The notes beneath the pieces are model-generated. The model searched no databases. It worked only from the letters and a program-made list of their open reading frames with translations, and was not told the origin of the DNA. Source: a virus. Taken from it: a stretch of DNA of 42,923 nucleotides. The position numbers and the translations under genes were made by a program. The stretch spans positions 1 to 42,923 of the IMG/VR virus record IMGVR_UViG_3300047471_000528, one strand, 5' to 3'. Of the stretch, positions 30,505 through 39,398 are shown in pieces (the first letter of the stretch is position 1; each line of letters starts with the position of its first letter).

Positions 30505-33500
30505 ATGGGAAATTTAACAAAGTTGAATTGGCCGGGGGGATACTATCCTTCTCAAGATGCCATAAATGGTAACGCCGATACTCTATTGAGAGCTGATAAT
30601 CTTCAGCAGGAACAAGAAGGTTCGCTTGGTTTAGTTAGAGACAATAAGAACATCAGAAGTTTCAATGATGTTATTACTAATTTTCACAGCAAAACGTATA
30701 GTGGAATTGACTATATTTATGCTGGAGTTGGTAATTGTCAGACAGTTCAAGAATTTCTACTTGATGGGACTCAGCGTACAAATGTTAATATTCTTAGTGG
30801 AGCACAAGGTCGTCCTGTTTTTGGGGATGCTTACGGGTTAGTTTTGGCATGTGCTGGAGCACAGCGGAATAAATTCAATGGAGTAACTGTCTACAAACTA
30901 GGGCTTGAAACTCCTCTTATTCCGATTCGATCTAAGAACCCAGTCTCAGGAGTAATCGAGAGTTTCATTGAGAATGCTGCTGAGGCAGAAATTGTACCTT
31001 CTGCACAAACTGGCGCGGCTTGGTCACAAGATGAGGGAACAGCAATTTCCTCTGACGATCATGCTGCTTCTTTTTATCCTGATGCAACTACAAAACGTGG
31101 TGTGGTTTCTTGTACCTTCACTCCCACAATTGACATTCTGAATATAGCCGCGCAGCAAAGTGTGAATCCAGGAAATGATACATTCTTCATGGATGTACAA
31201 CTGGATGATCCTAATGCCTTCTTGTCAATTAGAGTTCAAATCAACCTCGATTCAATCGGAAAGAATTATTTTTGGTATGAATGGGATATTGCAACCTCTA
31301 CTGAATTTAGTCTTTCTAAGGATGCTTGGTCTAAGATCTCTGCTTCCCGCTCTCAATTTAATCGACAGGGGAGTGATGTCACACTTGATTGGAAAACAGT
31401 CAAATCCATACAGATTGTAGTAAATGCTGTATCCTCTACATCTTTTGTGGGCATTGCAACTCCTCGATTTATCGGTGGAATCAGCGGACAACTTCTTGGG
31501 AGTTATCAATACATTTACAGATGGGTAAAGAATATGGGAACTTATGTGGCAAAAAGCCCATTCAGTCCCATTTCCGAAACCTTCACAGTTATCAATGGGA
31601 GTGTTTTCGTCTTACCAGCCAACCCCACAGATACGAGTGAAGCAGGTGGACTCCAATTTTGTACTGTTGAAATTTACAGACGTTCTGTTCCTTCAACCGA
31701 ATCTTATTATAATTCGTTGACAGGAGAATTTGCACTTCTTCCAGATATTCTAGACCAATTCTATTTAGTCTCTGAGGGGGATGTTCCTGGTGCTTATACG
31801 CAGGATACAATAGGAGATGTTGAGACTCTTGAATTAGATACTCCTGCAAACACATTTCTTGATTCAATTCAAAATATCCCTGAACCTATTCAGGATATTA
31901 TTGGTGTCTACAATGACCGGGTGTTGTATCTAACTGCAAGTTCACTTTATCTTAGTGAGAGACTTGATCCTGATTGCTATGATGTCAGATACACACTGAA
32001 ATTCACCGGGGATCCTTTCGATACTAATTTCTGGATCAAATCCATCAACAATGCAACATTGATGCTTGGTACGAATAGGGATCTCTATGAAATCTCAGGA
32101 ACATTATTGGATCTTCCAGATGGAACACTCGACATCAGTGTTTATGCATTTGGAGATGCTTATCCACCAATTTCTTTGGATGTTGCTAAAGTTGATGGTC
32201 TTTTATTTTACGTAGCATCTGATGGAGTACGAACAACTTCCGGCTCGAATTCCAGTTTACTCAGTCCCCATCTCTCTCAATTATTTCAGGGAATCAGTTG
32301 TCACGGAGTTCCTCCTATTGAGATTTTCGCTAATGGAGTTCAGCGCTATTACATCACTGTTGGACATGGAAAATTGTATGTAGCACTTCCTCATACAGAC
32401 GGATTGCGGAGACTTTTCATCTATGATTTGATGAAGAAAATATGGACGATGCGATCCACTTATGTGACTGGTTGCCATACAACTCAGACAGATAAAGTTA
32501 TATTCGCTATTGGTCCACAAGCACTTCTGGCAGATTCTGGTACTTCATACACTAACACCACAAATCAACCAATCAATCTTTTAACAGTCTACGATCATGA
32601 TGGAACGCCGCGGAATCGCAAAGACACAGAAACGCTTAAACTCGTCATTGATACAGGAGGAGCAAATTTAGATGTGTACCTGGGAGTAATGAAGGATGAT
32701 GGAATTCACATGCACTTTGTGGAAACCATCAATCCTAATGGACTCCAGACAATCTTTATTGCACTAGATGATGCAGCTCTCTCGCTTGGATTTCGATACG
32801 CTTTACAACTTATCAGCGCAGGACTTAAAACATTCAAACTCGTAGAATATACAATTGAGTATCTCCCGCGCCCAGAACAAATTAATTACGTTCGGATTCC
32901 CAATTCGAATCTTGGTTCCACCGCGCGTAAAAGATTCATCTCCATCCCATTTGTTATCGACACGATTGGTACTTCTGTTACAATTACTCCAATTGTTGAT
33001 AACATCCAATTAGATGCCCAAGCTCAATCGGGAATGTTGAGTACGGATCAGAAACAAACACTCAATTTCTTTTTCTTGCAAGAAACTGTTGGAACTGACA
33101 TTGGATTCATCATTGAGGGAATTGGCGGGGCACCATTTGAATTAACTGGACCAGACTACGCTAAGGCAATTAGCGAAATGATGCCATCTCCGGCTGAGTT
33201 TCTGCTAATTCCGCCGTCAGATTTTGGAACACCGAATCGTAAAAGAGCAACCTCCATTAAATTTGAACTCAATACTCGTGGACAAAGTGTCTCCTTCATT
33301 CCACGCGTGGATCAAGTGGATTATCCGGAATTGGATATAAACTCAGGGGAGGACAAGAAAAAGATCTTTGAATACTTCTTTGATCCCACGCTGGGCGATT
33401 TCACTTGGTTTCTTTTGGGAGCGAAACTTGCTTCCCGGACACCAACTCCATTTGAATTTTATGGGGATTTGATTCCTCAGAATCTGGAAGCATTTCCACC

Positions 33501-34146
33501 CCGACTTCGATCTCTTTATATTGCGGAGAATAACTATGGCGCGGCTGCTCGAAAACGAATTCGTACTTTACCAATCATTATCAATACTAATGGATCAGAT
33601 GTTACATATCAACCCTATGTGGATGGTGTTGTATATCCTCCTACTGTTCTTAATTCTGCAAAGAAAGCAACTCTTTATCACTTCTTTGCTACTGATTCTT
33701 TTGGTATTGACTATGCTGGGTTTTTGTCTGGATCAAATCCTTTCGAATTCTACGAAATGGCAAGCCCAGCGGGTGTCGAAGTTCTCCCAGTTCCGAAAAA
33801 GTACGATCAATTGGGCCCTTTACGTTTCGACAAAATTGGAAAATTGTTCGCCCTTAGACTTCGTGTGGTTTTGGTGGGCACCACAACGGCTATTCCTTTT
33901 GCTATCTACGGAGATAATCAAGAAATGGATCCAACTTACGATGGAACGCCTCAGTACACAGGAAGTTTCCCTATAACTCCTGGAGAGGATGTTGTGGTTC
34001 AAGCGAATTTACCAAAGTCTGTGAATTCAACAATTTTCCGTGTGACATTAGGGCCGACGATGGATGCTTTTCATCGGTTTGATTTGCAAGCTAAAATTGC
34101 TGTAAGTGGAATGGAGACAGATTCAAAATGGGTTCCGGTACGATAA
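30505..34146 (+). CDS. Large tail nozzle-like protein with C-terminal repeated modules
   Basis: A 1213-residue protein. The first ~100 residues (GYYPSQDAINGNADTLLRADNLQQ..GSLGLV) and the middle (VYNDRVLYLTASSLYLSERLDP and FYVASDGVRTTSGSNSSLLS) resemble podovirus tail-nozzle or tail-tubular B proteins with a beta-propeller-like body. From about residue 795 three similar ~105-residue modules follow, marked NLGSTARKRFISIP, DFGTPNRKRATSIK and NYGAAARKRIRTLP, with a degenerate fourth beginning QLGPLRFDKIGKLF. The repeats may form a beta-rich stalk or fibre-docking site. No enzymatic motif is seen. Confidence 0.72.
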   Translation: MGNLTKLNWPGGYYPSQDAINGNADTLLRADNLQQEQEGSLGLVRDNKNIRSFNDVITNFHSKTYSGIDYIYAGVGNCQTVQEFLLDGTQRTNVNILSGAQGRPVFGDAYGLVLACAGAQRNKFNGVTVYKLGLETPLIPIRSKNPVSGVIESFIENAAEAEIVPSAQTGAAWSQDEGTAISSDDHAASFYPDATTKRGVVSCTFTPTIDILNIAAQQSVNPGNDTFFMDVQLDDPNAFLSIRVQINLDSIGKNYFWYEWDIATSTEFSLSKDAWSKISASRSQFNRQGSDVTLDWKTVKSIQIVVNAVSSTSFVGIATPRFIGGISGQLLGSYQYIYRWVKNMGTYVAKSPFSPISETFTVINGSVFVLPANPTDTSEAGGLQFCTVEIYRRSVPSTESYYNSLTGEFALLPDILDQFYLVSEGDVPGAYTQDTIGDVETLELDTPANTFLDSIQNIPEPIQDIIGVYNDRVLYLTASSLYLSERLDPDCYDVRYTLKFTGDPFDTNFWIKSINNATLMLGTNRDLYEISGTLLDLPDGTLDISVYAFGDAYPPISLDVAKVDGLLFYVASDGVRTTSGSNSSLLSPHLSQLFQGISCHGVPPIEIFANGVQRYYITVGHGKLYVALPHTDGLRRLFIYDLMKKIWTMRSTYVTGCHTTQTDKVIFAIGPQALLADSGTSYTNTTNQPINLLTVYDHDGTPRNRKDTETLKLVIDTGGANLDVYLGVMKDDGIHMHFVETINPNGLQTIFIALDDAALSLGFRYALQLISAGLKTFKLVEYTIEYLPRPEQINYVRIPNSNLGSTARKRFISIPFVIDTIGTSVTITPIVDNIQLDAQAQSGMLSTDQKQTLNFFFLQETVGTDIGFIIEGIGGAPFELTGPDYAKAISEMMPSPAEFLLIPPSDFGTPNRKRATSIKFELNTRGQSVSFIPRVDQVDYPELDINSGEDKKKIFEYFFDPTLGDFTWFLLGAKLASRTPTPFEFYGDLIPQNLEAFPPRLRSLYIAENNYGAAARKRIRTLPIIINTNGSDVTYQPYVDGVVYPPTVLNSAKKATLYHFFATDSFGIDYAGFLSGSNPFEFYEMASPAGVEVLPVPKKYDQLGPLRFDKIGKLFALRLRVVLVGTTTAIPFAIYGDNQEMDPTYDGTPQYTGSFPITPGEDVVVQANLPKSVNSTIFRVTLGPTMDAFHRFDLQAKIAVSGMETDSKWVPVR

Positions 34147-34376
34147 ACAGAAGTTCACAAGAACATGAGCCAACTCCTGATACAAAATATCATGCGAGGC
34201 GGCGCGAAGATATGCGGACGAGGATTAAGCAGTATGGATTTTATACTGTAGCGACTGAACCAGCTCCAGCGGTGCTTTGTACTCAATGTGCCAGGGATTT
34301 GACTGGCTCAGTGAATTGGATTAAGATGAATGGTGATCCGATTTGTGGAGAGTGTCTAGCAAGTGCGCGCAATTAA
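34128..34376 (+). CDS. Zinc-knuckle protein, hypothetical
   Basis: An 82-residue protein whose start lies inside the end of the nozzle gene. The N-terminal half is polar and basic (HARRREDMRTRIKQYG). The C-terminal half has CTQC near residue 51 and CGEC near 73, a four-cysteine zinc ribbon. It is the only zinc-knuckle gene in the virion region, and it overlaps the next gene by 14 bases. Function is unknown. Confidence 0.58.
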   Translation: MGSGTINRSSQEHEPTPDTKYHARRREDMRTRIKQYGFYTVATEPAPAVLCTQCARDLTGSVNWIKMNGDPICGECLASARN

Positions 34377-34968
34377 ATCATTAGCGGATGTTCAGATTAT
34401 TCTGAAACAACTTCTCGATTGGCAATCTCTCAAGGATTCCAAAGATTGGGATTTTAAGGGGCTGCGTATCAAGAATGCATCTCCGTCTAAAGATCCGTCT
34501 GACTATGTGGTTAGAAGTGAATTGCAGCCCACGGCTTTCTCCGCGCCGTCAATTACAGGAGCACCACAAACACAAACTCAAGCATCAAATCCTCCACCAC
34601 CAGCAAATATTGGACAAGCAGATCAGTATTACACTATTGTTTTTTCGACCGATACTCCAACAGATGCTTATGAAACTCCGCCATTTAATGGGGGATTTAA
34701 TCGAGATGGAACATTTGTGGATGTGTGGGTTGCAGCAACAGGGACCCCTCTGACAAATCCCGCGCTGGTGAATTTCAGAGTAAATGGACTTCCATTTCTT
34801 ACAGCAGATATTTCACTTCCAGCGGGATCTCATGGTCCTGTTCATTCATCACTTTTTGTTTCTCCACTTCCTGTTATGGGTAAAGATACTCTCGTAACAA
34901 TGCGAGTTACTACAGCAAGTGGAGTAACACTTTTGAGTGGTGGAATTGTCGTTAAGAGAAACAAATAA
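34363..34968 (+). CDS. Virion protein candidate with helical head and beta-sandwich tail
   Basis: A 201-residue protein from GTG 34363. A helical N-terminus (KSLADVQIILKQLLDWQSLKD) is followed by WDFKGLRIKNASPS, typical of the first segment of phage fibre or adaptor proteins, then a Pro-rich linker (NPPPPANIG) and a beta-rich C-terminus (YYTIVFST.., VNFRVNGLPFLTADISLP). It could anchor a fibre on the tail. The overlap with the previous gene supports coupling. Confidence 0.6.
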   Translation: MRAIKSLADVQIILKQLLDWQSLKDSKDWDFKGLRIKNASPSKDPSDYVVRSELQPTAFSAPSITGAPQTQTQASNPPPPANIGQADQYYTIVFSTDTPTDAYETPPFNGGFNRDGTFVDVWVAATGTPLTNPALVNFRVNGLPFLTADISLPAGSHGPVHSSLFVSPLPVMGKDTLVTMRVTTASGVTLLSGGIVVKRNK

Positions 34969-35639
34969 TGCCTCTCATCATTGCATCTGGGAAAACAACT
35001 GTATCATCTGGAGGGCTTCCTGTTTTAACGCTTGATACGCGAGGAGCTACTGTTATTTATATTTTTGGCTCCTCTGTATTTGGGGTAGCAGAACCTCTCC
35101 CACTTCATTATGACGATCAAGGAAATCATTACACTTTAATGTCAAATCCATTTTCCACTTGCAATGGTGGAATGAATGGGCTTCGCTGTTTTAACCCAAA
35201 CACATCTGCAACTCACACTTTTCGAGTTGGTGGTAACGTCAGTTTCTGGACAGATTTAATTGTCCTTGCAATTGCTCCTGATTTTGCTGGAGATTCTTTC
35301 GTTCATAAGAGAGAAAGATCAGGTCAAATTGATCCAGTAATGCCTGGAAGTTTACCAACCTCAGTTCCGAATTATGTAATGGTTTCTGGTGTTGTAATTG
35401 GTTGTGGATCAGGTGGAATGGGGATTGATTCAGGATTTACCATCATTCAACAAACACTTCATATGGGCGTTGCCCTTGCTGTTCAGGCTTTGCCTACAAC
35501 CATTGATTTAACTTGGACAGGATTACTTGCAGTACCAGGACAACCAAATCCTACTGCTGGTGTAGTTGTTGAAGGTTTTGGAACTTTCTCAAATACTCCT
35601 CCTCCAACTGGTAGTAACACACGAATTTATGAAGCCTAA
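34968..35639 (+). CDS. Third copy of the beta-sandwich fibre module
   Basis: A 223-residue protein that matches the modules in the 27965 gene: LTLDTRGATVIYIFG, then HYDDQGNHYTLMSN, then RCFNPNTSATHTF and a WTDLIVLAIA strand. The copies share the order D..G..I..V, D..G/S.N.(W/Y)T and C.NP...HTF. As a single free-standing module it is probably a trimeric or surface-binding virion protein. It begins at the stop of the upstream gene (TAATG). Confidence 0.65.
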   Translation: MPLIIASGKTTVSSGGLPVLTLDTRGATVIYIFGSSVFGVAEPLPLHYDDQGNHYTLMSNPFSTCNGGMNGLRCFNPNTSATHTFRVGGNVSFWTDLIVLAIAPDFAGDSFVHKRERSGQIDPVMPGSLPTSVPNYVMVSGVVIGCGSGGMGIDSGFTIIQQTLHMGVALAVQALPTTIDLTWTGLLAVPGQPNPTAGVVVEGFGTFSNTPPPTGSNTRIYEA

Positions 35640-35659
35640 CGGCTAGAAGGATTTTAAAA

Positions 35660-36310
35660 ATGGCAACAGCAGTTCTACCATTTCTTACGACAGGAATTTC
35701 AGCATTGGCGGGGTTGTTTGGTTCAAAGAAAACAACTACCAATACAAATTCCACCAACACTATTACTCCAAACATTGGAGCAAACCAGCAGAGTTTAGAA
35801 GATCAGTTTACCCAGGGTATTACAAAACAATTACAGGGAACCGATCTTACTGGATACACTGGACAAGGGTTACAGCAAATTAATCAAACTGCTGGTGTTG
35901 GTGATAAGATGTCTGATAATATTTTGGCGGCGCGGGGGCTTTCGAATTCTCCTTATGCTGCCTTCATGAAAAATCAGAACAACAACAACCGATTGAATCA
36001 GAGTTCTCAATTTCTAAATCAAATTCCTCTACTTCAGCAACAGTTGAGACAGCAAGCAATTCAGCAAGCAATTTCTGGTTCGACAGCGATTCCGTTTGGA
36101 TCTACTCAAACAGGAAGCCAAACTTCTACTCAAACTGGTGGAAGTCCCGTTGCTGGTGCTTTATCTGGCGCGGGAGCCGCGTTGAATGCTCCTATTAATG
36201 GAGTAGGTACAACTGCTGGAGAATCTATTGGAAATTCATTAGCCAATATCTTTGGTGGTGGGGGTAATAATCCCACACAATACTACAGTCCTGGGGGGAA
36301 TAAATTCTAA
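35660..36310 (+). CDS. Gln/Asn-rich internal virion (ejection) protein candidate
   Basis: A 216-residue protein with AAGGA about 8 bases before its ATG. A hydrophobic N-terminal helix (VLPFLTTGISALAGLFG) precedes a long Gln/Asn/Ser/Thr/Gly-rich sequence with no strong fold (SNSPYAAFMKNQNNNNRLNQ). Such sequences are typical of podovirus ejection proteins made together with larger internal proteins. The following two large genes fit that picture. Confidence 0.6.
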   Translation: MATAVLPFLTTGISALAGLFGSKKTTTNTNSTNTITPNIGANQQSLEDQFTQGITKQLQGTDLTGYTGQGLQQINQTAGVGDKMSDNILAARGLSNSPYAAFMKNQNNNNRLNQSSQFLNQIPLLQQQLRQQAIQQAISGSTAIPFGSTQTGSQTSTQTGGSPVAGALSGAGAALNAPINGVGTTAGESIGNSLANIFGGGGNNPTQYYSPGGNKF

Positions 36311-37737
36311 TGCCTGACGCAACAACTTACATTCACCCCATCATCCAAGCGATGGTGGATTCGGCTAATCTGAAATCAAAAGCAATTAGCCAGCAGAATC
36401 AATCTGATCAGGCGAAGGAAGAAGCTAAACTTCGTAGGGATCAATTGGCTGAGACTGTCAAAAGAGCTACTGAAGAACATGATTTAAATGTTCAACATTT
36501 GAATTTAGCTCGGGATCAATATGCTTTGCAACAGCAACAATTCATGCATTTGGCAAAACATGGTGTGTTGGAAGATATTGCATCTGGTATTCAGAGTCCA
36601 GATACACTTCCTTCCGCGCCGACAATTCCGACAGCATTGAATTCTCAACCTGGAAATCCTACAGGAATTGTAACTCCAAATCCTGCTTCAGTTCAACCAA
36701 CTCCGAATTTTTCACAGATGCCTCCTCCGGGACCGAGTGATTCAGAAACTGGAAATGTTGATGTTGCTGGAACTTCGATGCCCCGCGCGGCTGTTGCACA
36801 AATTCCTCAGAATGTTGCAGCGCAAGCAGCACGTATTTCAGAAGCAAAAGCAGGTCCTCAAATTGCTCGTGAGAAAATGATTGAGGATGCGCGTGCCGCA
36901 CGAGAAATTGCTAATGAAAAACAGCGTCATGCAGATGCCCAAGCTCAGTTGACAATGCAAGAGAAATTTCTAGGACATCAAAAAGATTTAGATCGACAAA
37001 ATCATCTAGATGTAATGAATGCCAGAATTGCAGGAGTTCAACATGGTGTAGATCCTGAGGATGTACAGAGTCTAATGGAAGATGCATCCACTGGAAATGC
37101 TGATCTTACAGGAAGTACACGTCCTGTTTTGGCGGCGCGGACTGCAATGCAAGGCGCTGGAAGAAAACCATTTGGAGCAAAAGAAGCAGCTTCATTAAAA
37201 GCATCTGTTGGATTACAAGACTGGATTGACCAACTTCGAGATTTTGCTAATAAAAACCTTGCTACCTCAAAGGTCGGCGCGGCTGTCTCTGGAATTGTAA
37301 ATAAAAATCCTCTCTACAAAACGGATGCAGCTAACCAATATGATGCAATTCAAACAGGATTAATCACGGCGGGGAAGGCACTTGAAGGAATTAGTGGAGG
37401 AAGAATTACAATTCCTCAAATGCAGAAATTAGAGTCGGGTGCTTCTGGTTTGAATATCACCAAAGATCAAGCAAATAAATTAGCAGACAATCTTCAAAGT
37501 CGACTTCATCAACAAGTTGATACAAATCTTCTTGGTGGAATTGGGGAAACTCAACGTCAATTAATTTTCCATGCTCAAGGGGTTACACCTGAACGACTTG
37601 GTTTAACTGGGAGTCATTCCACTAATTTGAATCTTCCTGACTTTCTCAAAATTGCTCCTAAGACAAATAAGAGAGGAACTGCAATTAATGTGAATGAATC
37701 CATTAAAGCTGGGCAACCCGTATATGGAGGTCAATAA
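36310..37737 (+). CDS. Internal virion (ejection) protein, coiled-coil
   Basis: A 475-residue protein dominated by charged helices (SDQAKEEAKLRRDQLAETVK, REIANEKQRHADAQAQLTMQ) with a Pro/Ser/Thr-rich linker near residues 95-150. The C-terminal 200 residues are mixed helical with GITKDQ-type loops. Similar proteins line the podovirus core and enter the cell with DNA. It starts at TAATG and ends at TAATG, in tight coupling with both neighbours. Confidence 0.62.
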   Translation: MPDATTYIHPIIQAMVDSANLKSKAISQQNQSDQAKEEAKLRRDQLAETVKRATEEHDLNVQHLNLARDQYALQQQQFMHLAKHGVLEDIASGIQSPDTLPSAPTIPTALNSQPGNPTGIVTPNPASVQPTPNFSQMPPPGPSDSETGNVDVAGTSMPRAAVAQIPQNVAAQAARISEAKAGPQIAREKMIEDARAAREIANEKQRHADAQAQLTMQEKFLGHQKDLDRQNHLDVMNARIAGVQHGVDPEDVQSLMEDASTGNADLTGSTRPVLAARTAMQGAGRKPFGAKEAASLKASVGLQDWIDQLRDFANKNLATSKVGAAVSGIVNKNPLYKTDAANQYDAIQTGLITAGKALEGISGGRITIPQMQKLESGASGLNITKDQANKLADNLQSRLHQQVDTNLLGGIGETQRQLIFHAQGVTPERLGLTGSHSTNLNLPDFLKIAPKTNKRGTAINVNESIKAGQPVYGGQ

Positions 37738-39008
37738 TGGCAGGTCTTGAAGATGCAAATGGAAATCCGATTCAAACTTCATCTGGTTTAGAAGATTCTG
37801 AGGGAAGGCCAATTCAACCAAATTTGGCTTTACCAAAACCTAATCCCGCGCCAACAAAAGCTAGTCCCTATCCAGACATCAATTACAATACTGCTGGAGT
37901 GGATGCTCAATCCGCGCAGGGATCTTATGGACCAAATGAAAGAAGGACTCTATTAAATTTGTTGCCTCCTGCTGGTGGAGCAATCGGTGCAGAATTTGGT
38001 GGAGTTGGTGCAATTCCCGGCGCGGCTCTTGGATCAATGGTTAAACAAGCATTTTCACCAGATCCCTCCTCTATTCCTCAAGCATTAACTGATACAGCAG
38101 TAAATGGTGTAATTCCGGCGGGGATTGAAGCTGCAATGTCCCCGAAATCCTCAATTGCTAGATTAGTAGCTAAATTTCCTCAGATTGCCAAATTACTTCC
38201 CGGAGTTCAAAAAGCTGACATCATTAATCAGATGGCAGGGAAAATGGTTCCTGAAGCAGATAATGTTGCAGTAGCAGCAGAAAATGCCCGCGCCAATACT
38301 CCATTTCCTTCGCAGGCTCAGAAGGAAGCGACTCATGGATTGTTTGATGTTCCATTTGAGCAAACAGAAATCAATACAACTCGAATCAGACCAATTGTCA
38401 AGGAAATGTTCAAAGATGTTACTGATGTGAGGAATGCAAAATTAAGCGGGGTAAGCCAGCAAAGACTTTCCAGTCTCGCTGCAAGTGATTTGGTAACTCG
38501 AAACTACAGCGCGGCTCAACAAAGTTTCAATGCCCCTCGGATTCTTGAGGAACTGTCTGGTCCAAAAGCAGATGTTTATAAAGAGGCGATGGGGGATGGG
38601 TATAAAACTTTCAAAGAATTAGCTCAATTAGGAACTGACAAAGGTGTCGGTGTCAAAGCAATGAGTCCTGTGCAAACTATGTTTTATGAAGGAAAGAGGA
38701 TTTTCTTCGGCTCATTAGCAGGTGGGGTTTTAGGACTCCCAGCCCATGTTTCGGCGGGGTTGGTACTTGGATCTGATGCTATTGCGCATATTGCAAGTGA
38801 TCCTAAATTGGGGCAGCTTGTAATCCAAGCTATGAAAACTCCTGGAACTGCCCCAGAATCTTCTTTACTGACAAAAGCAATTGTGAGTGGATTACGCGGA
38901 ACTACAGTTTATCTCCAAACTCCAGACGGTCAACGAGATGCAGCGACAATTCAGGTTGATCCGCAGACTGGGGAGCCTCGGCTACAATATTCCCAGAAGA
39001 ATCAATAA
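37737..39008 (+). CDS. Internal virion (ejection) protein, Gly/Ala-rich with hydrophobic hairpin
   Basis: A 423-residue protein, last of the late operon. After a polar N-terminus (residues 1-80) a Gly/Ala-rich hydrophobic stretch (GGAIGAEFGGVGAIPGAALG near 82-101) could insert in membranes, followed by helices and a second hydrophobic region near 325-350 (FFGSLAGGVLGLPAHVSAGL). These features fit a DNA-ejection channel component. Its last 107 bases overlap the convergent minus-strand gene. Confidence 0.6.
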   Translation: MAGLEDANGNPIQTSSGLEDSEGRPIQPNLALPKPNPAPTKASPYPDINYNTAGVDAQSAQGSYGPNERRTLLNLLPPAGGAIGAEFGGVGAIPGAALGSMVKQAFSPDPSSIPQALTDTAVNGVIPAGIEAAMSPKSSIARLVAKFPQIAKLLPGVQKADIINQMAGKMVPEADNVAVAAENARANTPFPSQAQKEATHGLFDVPFEQTEINTTRIRPIVKEMFKDVTDVRNAKLSGVSQQRLSSLAASDLVTRNYSAAQQSFNAPRILEELSGPKADVYKEAMGDGYKTFKELAQLGTDKGVGVKAMSPVQTMFYEGKRIFFGSLAGGVLGLPAHVSAGLVLGSDAIAHIASDPKLGQLVIQAMKTPGTAPESSLLTKAIVSGLRGTTVYLQTPDGQRDAATIQVDPQTGEPRLQYSQKNQ

Positions 39009-39165
39009 TTACATCCCGACCAACTGTGTCGATTGCAGCTGTAATGCAATCTGAATCACATTGTTCATTTAGAACTTGAAACCCTTTGTAAGACTCTGCT
39101 GCCAAAATACTACAGTCTTGCAAATGGTCGAGTCCAACAGGTTCATTACATTCCTTACATCTCAT
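38902..39165 (-). CDS. Last gene of the leftward operon: zinc-knuckle protein, hypothetical
   Basis: An 87-residue protein from ATG 39163-39165, which overlaps the upstream stop as ATGA and has AAGGA 8 bases before it (an earlier in-frame ATG at 39174 is possible). CKEC near residue 3 with C..C later (CDSDC near 36-40) suggests a zinc site. The C-terminal third is read on the opposite strand of the last late gene. Function is unknown. Confidence 0.6.
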   Translation of the reverse strand: MRCKECNEPVGLDHLQDCSILAAESYKGFQVLNEQCDSDCITAAIDTVGRDVIIDSSGNIVAEAPQSADQPELSLHLVDRLEFGDKL

Positions 39166-39398
39166 CGTGGCCATCCTTTTTCTTCTCCTCTCTTTCTTTC
39201 CATCAGTTTTGAACCATCTAAGACGTTATTACCTTCCTTGTAGTGTTCCCTGGGAGGATTTTCGATTCCCATAATACAACCAACCGAGAGTCCTTCAGGA
39301 GTCTCCCAATGCTCAATCTCGACAAAACGATCTTTATCATCCTTCCAAATTCCTTTCCATTTTGAAATTGTTGGTGCTCTTTTTTCTTGAGGTGTCAT
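39162..39398 (-). CDS. Hypothetical protein (78 aa)
   Basis: A 78-residue protein, ATGA-coupled on both sides. It contains SKWKGIWKDDKDRFVEIEHWETPEG and a basic C-terminus (MERKRGEEKGWPR). Aromatic and charged residues suggest a small beta/alpha fold. No family is recognised; it follows the DUF3987-like ATPase. Confidence 0.55.
   Translation of the reverse strand: MTPQEKRAPTISKWKGIWKDDKDRFVEIEHWETPEGLSVGCIMGIENPPREHYKEGNNVLDGSKLMERKRGEEKGWPR

Noticed and set aside
39031-39051. Terminator between the converging operons
   Set aside because: GATTGCA/TGCAATC is a clean 7-bp stem but lies inside the minus-strand gene and has no T run on either strand.
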